Shown in pieces: positions 50,988-60,152 of a stretch of DNA of 64,000 nucleotides. The notes under the pieces were generated by a model, which had not been told where the DNA came from, ran no database searches, and saw only the letters and a program-made list of their open reading frames with translations. The first letter of the stretch is position 1. Each line of letters begins with the position of its first letter. Source of the DNA: Lycium barbarum (taxonomy: Eukaryota; Streptophyta; Magnoliopsida; Solanales; Solanaceae); NCBI RefSeq assembly GCF_019175385.1, contig NC_083345.1:42492098-42556097 (forward strand). The letters run 5' to 3'. A program made the translations under genes and the position numbers.

Positions 50988-52253
50988 ATCATCAATAACA
51001 TAGCCACGCTATGCCATCAACAACCAACAACTCAAGCAGCAGTACAACGAGCGGCAATCTCGGTTTATAACTACCAGTTAACCCTTTCTACCCTTCTTTT
51101 TCCGAATATAATTCAAGAATTACAACCACAACATACTCAGGTTTTTCCTACTAATTTTCAACCATAACATACTACAAAACATCTCCCAAACATTCCAACA
51201 ATCAACAACAGTACTAACAAGCTTTTCTATAGATATCTCACAAGTTCTAGCTTCAACGACTTAGCCGTAACTTTGCTAAGATTAAATACATGTAGAGAAA
51301 GATATTCCTTACCTTAAACAGAAATAACAACTCCAATTTGAGATTATCTCGCCATGAAGTATCCTTCCAACGCAGCCACAAGAACAAGAAAGAGAAACTA
51401 GCAAGCACTTTGGGTTTCTCGACACTCGAATCACTTTGAAATACTTGAAATCACTTAGGGTTGATATGAAACCCTTGGGAGAGTATTTTCCAGAGCTTAA
51501 AACACTTAAAACAATCCCCTAACTGAGCTGGAATCACACCAAGGCCAGCAACCACAAGAAGCAATCAATTCTCACAAGCACCATAAAATTCCCGACGCTA
51601 AAATCATGTTGCTTCTCTTGGATTTAACTCTTGGTTCATATGAAACCCTCTTGAGATAGTTTAGAGGTGTTTTGAGTCTGAAGTGAATTAATAATGAAGT
51701 CAAAATGAGTTTCCAACGAAATGTAAGCTAAAAAATGAAGCCCACCACCTCAAATGGGTCCTAAAGGGGCTGCCTGTGCAGACTCGTAAAAATACAAATA
51801 TCTCTCTACTACAACATCACATCGATGAACCATTTGATGTATTGGAAACTAGACTCGTAGACCTTTAATTTGGTGGGTGGTTCACCCCATAACTCCTATT
51901 ATATTTGGATAAAAGTTCAATGACATTAGACCAAAATTTTAGTAAAATTATGAACGTAACTTGTGACAACTTTTGTTTACTTTGGTTTTACAACTTGCTT
52001 GACTTCAAAACATAACATACGAATATTATACGATTCAAAAACCTTAAAAAATGATCTCCTTAGAATATTAAGAACTTAGTTTTACCCCGAATGTGCGGGT
52101 CATAACATCCTTGATTCGTTTAACCTCCAACCCTCACGATCCTTCATTAACACTTGTTTTAACCCATCATTATGTTTGTAAAGGTCCTTAACCTCTCTGG
52201 CTCATATTGATTCACTTAAGACGTATTCTAACATAAAAGTACAGGGTGTAACA

Positions 52254-52359
52254 TCCTTTCCCCCTTAAAAACATTCATCCTCGAATGTTGGAGCGTACAG
52301 GCATAACAAACTCTAAGTGAAACTTAGGGCATTGGATAGATTCTTTCCTCAACTATTTC
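52254..52359 (-). other. PPT, hairpin and internal 3' tail of the D element
   Basis: The complement of CCTTTCCCCCTTA is a purine tract abutting the D LTR. AACATTC (52270-52276) and GAATGTT (52283-52289) form the pre-PPT hairpin. The E element inserted 106 bases into this tail; 62921-62970 is its continuation. Confidence 0.75.
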
Positions 52360-55147
52360 TGTAATGAGCCGTTTGGTCATTATTACTTTTTCGATGTTTA
52401 TGACCCTTTCACGAGCATGGTTAGCTAACATTTGACCCGAGGGGACCGTTGTCATGATTTTTGAGGTCTTTGGTTATGATTTGGGTGATTTTGTGGGAAA
52501 TTTGGGCTTAAAGAGAAAAAGAGTCGACCCAAATTTGACTTTTGGGTAAACGGACTTTTTTCAAGAATCCGTCGATTTTGAGAGATTTGGATGGTCTTTT
52601 AGAACTTGTGTGTATATTAAGTTCGATTCCCAATGCACTCGGGTGCATTTTGGGACTTGGGTTGGGAAGTTAGTTTTGAGGTATCAGGGTTGATTCGGTC
52701 AACGAGACCTCTGTTGGAAATTTTGAGGCCACGAGTGCATTCGTAGCGTGTTTTTGTGTATGTCTGCATATATGGTTTGTAAGCAGATGATCTCGGGTGA
52801 TAGTTGGAATTTCGGGTTGAGTTCATGAAAGTTGAATTACTCTTCTAGTATCTGGTGTCCGTTTCTACGACACTAGGGCCGCGGTAGGGATATTGCAGAA
52901 ACGGTGGCCCTATCGCTATAGCGACATTGTACATTGGTCATGGACCACAGAAGTGGTCATGGGACCGCGAAAACAGGACAACTAAAGTGCAACAGTGGGC
53001 GCGGAAGCGGATGACAGCCAGTTAGATTCTTTAAATGTGTGTTAAAAGCCCTAATTTGTTCATTCAATACCATTCCGACTTTAGAGATTTTGGGGAGCAT
53101 TCAAGGTTGTTCTTCATAGAAAATCATTGTGGTATGTTTTTTTCATCTTCCTTTCTATTCCTTGCTACACTAATCACCTTAGGAATCCATTAAACATACT
53201 AGTTTCCTTAAGAAATGGTGGATTGAAAGAGGGTTTTGTGCGTTCTTTATTCTAGGCTATTAAACCTTGAACTATTGGTTGAATTAGCTGCATTAAGCAT
53301 GGAATTGATGAGTAGAAACTATTATTGCATGATTCCTTCCTAATTAGTGGCTAAATTGTGGAATTGGGAGTTAGGGTTTACACCCAAAATTGGGGGGTTT
53401 TGCTTAGAATCCGACTTTGTGTAATTCATGAGTTCTTCTAGCTTGTAATTGTTAGCAATTGATCACCTAGAATATTAATTTCATCTTGAGACCTATAGAT
53501 TCCTAATTTTATCTCTTTAGTTCACAAACCCCATTCCATAGGTTGGTATTTAGGTCTTGAATAGAAGTAAGGTTTGAATAATGATTCTTCTTGATTCTAA
53601 TTTCCTAATCTGGATATGACTAGACTTTCATTATCACAAAGCACAAAGGAAGGGTAAGACTAAGGTTTGATTGTTGGAGATTTATTGTTCGGCTTTCCAG
53701 GTAAGTTATGGTTTACCTTATGGTGAGACTTCGAGTATCGAAGCATATATTTAGATGATATTGTCGGAATATGCATATAAACCTTCGAGTATAAAGTTGG
53801 GTTGGATATTGCATTAGGTTGAGCCTAGTTGAATTATTTGGGGGCTAGCAACCCCGTTGCGTTGTTGACTTATCTTTTTCTATTTACTTATAGGCTCGTT
53901 GCCATGTTGAGACATTAAATATTGGTGATTAGTGATATATCACGATTATGATATTGCAGTACCTTAATTTTATTTGATATTGCGATTAGAATTGTGATTT
54001 CATTGTGGCTTATTGTGTAGCCTTATTATTGATATTACTTGTGTGCCATATGTGGTACTGTTTGGGATTAAATTGGTTATTTGATATTACAGTACATCAT
54101 ATTCATACGTATTTCCATTATACATTAATATTGCCTTGTTATGGTACTGAGGATGGAAAGTGAGAAGGAAATACAGACGCATTGAGACACATTTGATACG
54201 TGTCATCTCTGGGCTATGTGCTGAGTGACCGGTACTATTCTGAGATTCGTTGCATATTGAGCCATATTTGGGTTGTGTGTGAAATGACTGTTATGAGGTC
54301 TATTGGTTGGATATAGAGTCATCTCTGGGCTATGTGCGGAGTGACTGCTACATGAACTTCGCGAGTCCCCTATGGGTCATGCTGTCGAGATGTGATGTTC
54401 CATCGTCGGAGTACATGTGTATTGTGCATATTCATTGCATTGCATTCATCATTCATACATGATTGCATTGAATTGTACCCCTTGGTTTTCTATGATGTAG
54501 TTGTGATATGATTGTGATATACTGGTTCGGATTAGTTACACTAAAGACTTGCCACAGTTGTATTTAGATGCTATAACATATTTGATGACTGTACTGTGGT
54601 TATTGATTCAGGTTGACTTGAACCTTGTTGTTTTATATTTTTATCTTGCGTTGTTGTGGTTATATACGTTAGATAGTCTTAGTCGGCCTATGATACCTAC
54701 CAGTACGTATTGTTTGTACTGACCTACCCTTACTGCATTCTTTTATGAATTTGGAGTACCAAGTTGGATCTACTTCTAACCCTTGTTACTGATTATCGAG
54801 GTTGCTGCCAAGTCTATTTAGAGTGAGCATAAGGACGTTCGCTGCCCGAACACTCTTTCTACTACTTATCTCTTACTTTCATTCTGAGACATGATTTGAG
54901 ACTACTTATGTATCATTATCACGATTCAAACTGGTAGTATTTTGGTTTAGATGCTCTTGTATGACCAGACCAGATATTGGGGTTGGATTTTCATTACTTT
55001 TGCATTTCCTTATATCATTATTGTGAGACTTACGTTATTCTATTTTGTTTCGCTTTATTTATGTTTTATGATTGTTTGGATAAGAGTCCGCCTATCGAGG
55101 TGAAAAAGGTAGGTGCTTGCACGACTTAGTGAAAATGGGTCGTGACA
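52360..55147 (+). repeat. 5' LTR of the E element
   Basis: It runs from TGTAATGAGCC to GGGTCGTGACA. U3 palindromes (CGCTATAGCG, TGGTC..GACCA types, 52870-53000) lie just before TTTAAAT (about 53028). G/GTATGT follows (GT 53132-53133; the 3' LTR has GGTAAGT). A second donor-like CAG/GTAAGT lies near 53701. A tandem block with GTCATCTCTGGGCTATGTGC is at 54180-54360. The inverted repeat CAGTAC-N9-GTACTG is at 54701-54721. Confidence 0.94.
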
Positions 55148-55150
55148 AGT

Positions 55151-55208
55151 TGGTATCCGAGCCCTAGGTTACCTGGTCTATAATGCAAGAGCGTGTCTAG
55201 TGGAGTCT
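55151..55208 (+). promoter_or_regulatory. PBS and conserved post-PBS motif (E element)
   Basis: TGGTATCCGAGCC begins four bases after the LTR. It is one base off the initiator-Met complement. AGCGTGTCTAGTGGAGTCT at 55190-55208 matches the motif at the same place in the A and C elements. Confidence 0.8.
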
Positions 55209-55360
55209 GGTGGATTGGTACGATAAGCTCTGCACTTATCTAAGAGAGGTTGTAGGACATTTAGAAAACTTCACATTCTTTCATTCTTTCATGCCACTTT
55301 ATTCTAATTGGTATCTGGAACTATCGAATTGGTACCTTACTCATATCTCTTCTCTCACAG

Positions 55361-56980
55361 ATGGTGAGGACTTGAGCCACGATAGCTAGAGATCAAGTGC
55401 CAGAGCCTGCAGCTGCGGCTAGCACCAGGGGATGAGCGACAGTTAGAGGACGCGGTCGAGCTAGAGGCCGCGAGGCTGCACCATCCAGGGGCAGGGCCAC
55501 TGCGGTTGGGCAGCAGCATGTGAGATCTCCATCTCTAGATCCTGAGCCTGAGGTTCATTCGGTTCGAGACCAAGCCGTTGGGGATGACGTGGCTCCTGCA
55601 CGGGCACACCCTGAGGACATTTTAGATCAGACAGTTTAGAACACTATGGATCACAATCTACTGCATTTGGATGCACAGCAGGCTACCGTTTGTATTACTT
55701 CTTCGGGTGGAGGATCACATACTAGAGCTGGGGCACAAACCCCCGAGCAGAGGCAGACTCGTGCAGCACACCCTACTGCGGCTATCGCTCCACAAATGGA
55801 TGTAGTGCCGGCCCCGAGATATGATCTTAGACCCATGCCAGGCCCTGTTATGACTTTGACCGATCCGGAGCTGGTAGGGAGATTCAGGAAGATGGATCCA
55901 CCGAGATTCACCGGTACATCTAGAGAGGCATATAATTTTATATTGGACATGCATGAGTTATTGCACATGATGGGGATTGTCGAGACCCACGGGGTTGATT
56001 ATGTGTGATACCAGTTTCGCGGTGGCACGGAGACCTGGTGGAAATACTTCATTTCTTATAGACCAGAGGGTTCTTCTCCATATAGTTGGACACAGTTTTA
56101 TCGGGCCTTTCTTGAGAAATATGTGCCTCGTGCCTTGAGAGAGGCGCGTAGAGATAAGTTCCTCCACTTGCAGCAGAAGGGATTATCTATTGATGCTTAT
56201 GTGACCCGTTTCTTGCATTTGGCCCGTTATTCAGCAAGCCTGATTCCTACTGAGCCCGATAGGATTCGACGATTTATTGGTGGGCTCGTTACTTCTCTTT
56301 AGATTCCATGCCTTCAGCTTGAGGACATGGGTTCTTCCTTCTAATCCACTGTTAAGAATGCGTCACTAGTTCAGGCTGCCAAGGCCCGTTCGTTTGGAGG
56401 GGTTAATGAGAAGAAGCAGAGACAGTTTGGGGGTTATAGTGGTTCCAGCTCGAGGGGCACCGGACAGAGTTTTAGGAAGTACCAGACCTATTCAAGCTAC
56501 CCTGTACAGTCAGCATTGCGGACTTCTTCTAATGGGCCATCCAGGTAGAGAGCTCCTGAGAGCTCATTTTCTGGACGAGCATACAGAGTTGCTCCAGCTG
56601 GGCCTTCTGTTTCGGTTCATCAGGCTCGCCTTCTAGAGCTTGTTTTTCATGTGGATCGCTTGGTCGTATTGCTAGAGAGTGTTCTATATCCAAGCAGGCT
56701 TATCAGACCCAGAGGACTCCGGCATCTTCAGGTAGCAGGGGTGGTTCTTCTCTAAGAGTCAATGCTTAGTCAGGCTATTATGGTTCACAAACTTCTAGGG
56801 GTGGGTCCCAGTCCAATAGAGGTGGGTCCTAGAGTTCGAGAGGTGGATTATCTGGACAGTTGGGTCATGGTGGGGCCCAGTGTTATTCGTTCCCAGGTAG
56901 ACCCGAGGCGGAGGCCTCAGATGCGGTCATTTCAGTTACTGGCAAGTCAAGTCCCAACTAATAACATGATACAAAAACTT
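55361..56980 (+). pseudogene. Gag (E element)
   Basis: The start ATG at 55361 follows TTCTCTCACAG, a good 3' splice-like site. A stop is already the fifth codon (MVRT then TGA). Blocks continue: an Arg/Ala-rich N-terminus, then 55646-56008 with RKMDPPRFTGTSREAYNFILDMHELL, then RGGTETWWKYF and FLEKYVPRALREARRDKF, the typical gag core. A basic serine-rich stretch follows to about 56550. The zinc-knuckle region (near 56640-56680, around FSCGSLGR) has lost most ligands. At least five stops. The expected role is particle assembly and RNA binding. Confidence 0.85.
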
Positions 56981-57202
56981 GATGACACTTGATATGGTGG
57001 ATTTCAATATTATTTTAGGTATGACCTGGCTTTCTCATTATCATACGTTCTTGGACCGTCATGTCAAGACAGTCACTTTAGCCATGCTGGGCATTCCTAG
57101 ACTCGAGTGGAGGGGTACTCCTAGTCCCGCTCCGAGAAAGATTATTTTTTCCTTCAAGTAAAGAAATTAGTCAACAAGGGGTTTTTAGCTTAGCTGGCTC
57201 AT
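56981..57202 (+). pseudogene. Protease C-terminal region (E element)
   Basis: Block 56979-57161 reads DMVDFNIILGMTWLSHYHTFLDRHVKTV, the conserved part downstream of the retropepsin active site. The active-site DSG itself is not recognisable upstream, where the frame is broken. Confidence 0.75.
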
Positions 57203-58643
57203 GTGTGTGACACTGTCGTTGCATCTCCACCCCTTGAGTCCATTCCCATTGTGAGCGACTTCGCCGAGGTATTCCCATCCGATTTGTCGGGTATGCCAAC
57301 CAATTGCGACATTGACTTTTGTATTGACTTGGAACTGGGTACCCACCTTATTTCTATTCTGCCATATCGGATTGCACCCACTGAGTTAAGAAAGCTTAAG
57401 GAGCAGTTGTAAGATTTATTGAGCAAAGGGTTCATTAGATCGAGTGTCTCCCATTGGGTGTTTCTGTGTTGTTCGTGAAGAAGAATGATGGATCTATGAG
57501 GATGTGCATAGATTATCGTCAGCTGAACAAGGCTACGATTCATAACATGTACCCTATGCCTCGTATTGATGATTTATTTGACCAGCTTCAGGGTACTTTA
57601 GTGTTCTCGAATATTGGCTTGCGTTCAGGCTACCATTAGCTGAAGATCAGAGCCGAGGATATTCCCAAAAAAGCTTTTTCAAATGAGATATGGGCATCAT
57701 GATTTTTTGGTTGTGTTATTCGGGCTTACCAAAGCCCCGGCTGCATTCATGACTTTGATGAATGGCATCTTTAGGCCATTCCTTGACTCATTTCTGGTAG
57801 TGTTTATTAATGATATCTTGGTGTATTCCAAGAGTATAGACGAGCATGAGAGCCATCTTCGTATAGTACTTGGATTGTTGAAGGAGAATTGTTTGTTTGC
57901 TAGGTTTTGGAAGTGCGTATTTTGGTTGCAGTCTATGGCGTTTTTAGGCCACGTTGTGTCTAAGGGTGGGATCATGGTTGATCCTAAGAAAATTGAGGTT
58001 GTGATATATTAGGCTAGCCTACTACTGTGATCGAGCTCCGTAGTTTCATGGGTTTGGCTAGTTACTACCGTCGATTTATGAAAGGTTTCGCTACTATTGC
58101 TACGTCGTTGACCAGATTGACTCAAAAAGATGTTCCCTTCCAGTGGTTCGATGATTATGAGGAGAGCTTTCAAAAGGTCAAGACCCTTTTGACTTTAGCC
58201 CCGATTCTAGCATTACCCGTCGAGAGTAAGGATTTTCAGTCTATTATGATGCATCTCGTGTAGGTTTGGGTGTTGTGTTGATGTAGGAGGTTAGTGTTAT
58301 AGCCTATGCTTCCCGTCGGTTGAAGATCTATGAGAGAAATTACCTACCCATGACTTGGAGTTGCTAGCTGTGGTCTTCCCTTTTGAAGATCTGGAGGCAT
58401 TACTTGTATGGCATCAATTATGAGGTTTTCATCGATAACCACAGCCTTCAGCACGTGTTTACCCATAGAGATCTTAACTCTAGGCAGCGCCGACGGATGG
58501 AGCACTTGATGGATTATGACATCTCTATTCTTTATCATCCAGGGAAAGCCAATGTTGTTGCTGATGCCTTCAGTCACAAAGCCATGAGTATGGGGATTTT
58601 AGCCTGTTCGATTCTCGAGTATCCGTTGGCCATGGAGTTTTAG
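57203..58643 (+). pseudogene. Reverse transcriptase and RNase H (E element)
   Basis: Blocks 57203-57412, 57454-57639 and 57683-58012 cover RT. Motifs: [31 protein letters not shown], where the catalytic Asp of the usual FSKID is Gly; and FINDILVYS, where the first Asp of FIDD is Asn. RT is therefore dead at two of three catalytic positions in addition to stops. Blocks 58027-58263 and 58383-58643 give the connection and RNase H ([43 protein letters not shown]). Confidence 0.9.
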
Positions 58644-58703
58644 ACTCTGGCCAATAGTTTCGTTCGCCTTGATATTTCAGCTCCAGACAGATTTTTAGCT
58701 TGT

Positions 58704-60080
58704 GTGGAAGCGAGATCATCCTTGTTAGATCAGATCAGGACTCATCAGTTTGAGGATGCTCAATTAAGCAAGATTCGAGATAGGGTTCTGATGGGTGAGG
58801 CCAAGGAGGCCATAATTGATTCTGAGGGTACTTTGAGGATTAAGGGGTACGTGTGTGTTCCTCGTGTTGGTGACTTGACTCATATATTTTTACTGAGGCC
58901 CATAACTCTCGATATTTCATTCAATCGGGGGAGACTAAGATGTATCGTGATTTGAGGCAGCATTACTGGTGGCGTCGTATGAAGAGGGATATAGCTAATT
59001 TTATGGCTAAGTGTGGGAATTATCAACAAGTTTAGTATGAGCTTCAGCGACCCGGTGGTGTACTTCAAAGGATGTCCATTCTCGAGGGGAAGTGGGAGAG
59101 AATTGCCATGGATTTTTTTATGGGTCTTCCAAAGACCCTGGGTAAGTTTGATTCGATTTGGGTGATAGTTGATCGATTGACTAAGTCCGCTCATTTCATT
59201 CCAGTTCAGGTTTCTTAAACTGCAGAGAAGCTAGCCAAGTTGTACATTTGTGACATTATGAGATTGCATCGGGTCCCCATTTTTATCATATCTGATCGGG
59301 GTACTATCTTTACTTCCCATTTCTTGAGAGCTTTTCATGATGAGTTGGGTACCCGAGTGGATCTTAGTACAACATTCCATCCTCAGATCGATGGGCAGTC
59401 TGAGCAGACCATTCAGGTGCTCAACGTTATGTTGAGGGCTTGCGTTATAGACTTTGGTGGTCATTGGGATCAGTACTTTCTATTCGCTGAGTTTGTATAT
59501 AACAATAGTTATCACTTGAGTATTGACATGGCGCCTTTTGAGGCTTTTTATTGTAGGAGATGTAGATCTCCGGTTAGTTAGTTTGATGCATTTGAGGTTC
59601 AACCTTGGGGTACAGATTTATCGACAGAAGATGTATACGGACCAGAAGGTTTGAGATTCAGAGTTTGTCGTTGGCGACAGGTTCTGCTGAAGATTTCACC
59701 CATGAAGGGTGTTATGAGATTTGAGAAGAGAGGTAAGTTGAGCCTGAGGTATATTGGGCCATTTGAGATCCTTGATCGTGTGGACGATGTTGCTTATGAG
59801 TTGGCCTTGCCACAAGGCGTGGAAGGAATTCATCCAATTTTTCATGTGTCTATGCTGAAGAAGTATCATGCTGATAGTACTTATATTGTTCGTTAGGACT
59901 CGGTATTGCTTTATCAGAATCTGACTTATGAGGAGGCGCCTATTGCGATTTTAGATAACAGGTTTGAAAGTTGAGGTCTAAGGAGATAGCTTCTGTGAAG
60001 GTGAAATGGAAGCATCGTCCTGTTGAGGAGGCTACTTAGGAGACTGAGTCCGGCATGCGTAGCCGATATCCTTAGTTATT
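58704..60080 (+). pseudogene. Integrase, GPY/F module and chromodomain-like tail (E element)
   Basis: Block 58704-58955 leads to the zinc-binding region, frameshifted near 58890-58920. KCGNYQQV has lost the second Cys of the usual CxxC. The core reads MDFFMGLP, ISDRGTIFTSHF and HPQIDGQSEQT, so the D,D35E acids remain (block 59240-59581). A deletion of about 100 bases lies before 59651. Block 59651-59896 has LLKISPMKGVMRFEKRGKLSLRYIGPFEI (written in part) of the GPY/F module, and the tail to 60080 resembles a chromodomain (VKWKHRPVEEATxETE, SRYP). Confidence 0.88.
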
Positions 60081-60115
60081 TGCTGATTCAAGTACCCCCG
60101 GTTCTCTTTTCCTTG

Positions 60116-60133
60116 TCGCTCGAGGACGAGCGA
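60116..60133 (+). promoter_or_regulatory. Pre-PPT hairpin with a different stem (E element)
   Basis: TCGCTCG (60116-60122), loop AGGA, CGAGCGA (60127-60133): a perfect 7-bp stem. The loop is the same as in the B element but the stem differs, and both halves changed together. Confidence 0.85.
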
Positions 60134-60152
60134 TTGTTTAATTGGTATCTGA

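Larger units (their letters stand above)
20546..52253 (-). repeat. 3' LTR, family D, interrupted by the outer A element
   Basis: The right end GGGTGTAACA at 52253 is followed by the complement of a PPT, so this is the 3' LTR of a minus-strand element continuing to the right. Own sequence is 20546-20665 plus 49609-52253, about 2.77 kb. The left end TGTCGTACTAG at 20546 is tentative. U5 holds five GGTCGTAGCTCGGTGG-like tandem units (about 50205-50410), and an (AAC)n run lies at 50941-50986. A minus-strand splice donor AAG/GTAAGG has GT at 51312-51311. Confidence 0.6.

Noticed and set aside
55651..55968. Minus-strand frames opposite gag of the E element
   Set aside because: They are shadows of the plus-strand gag.
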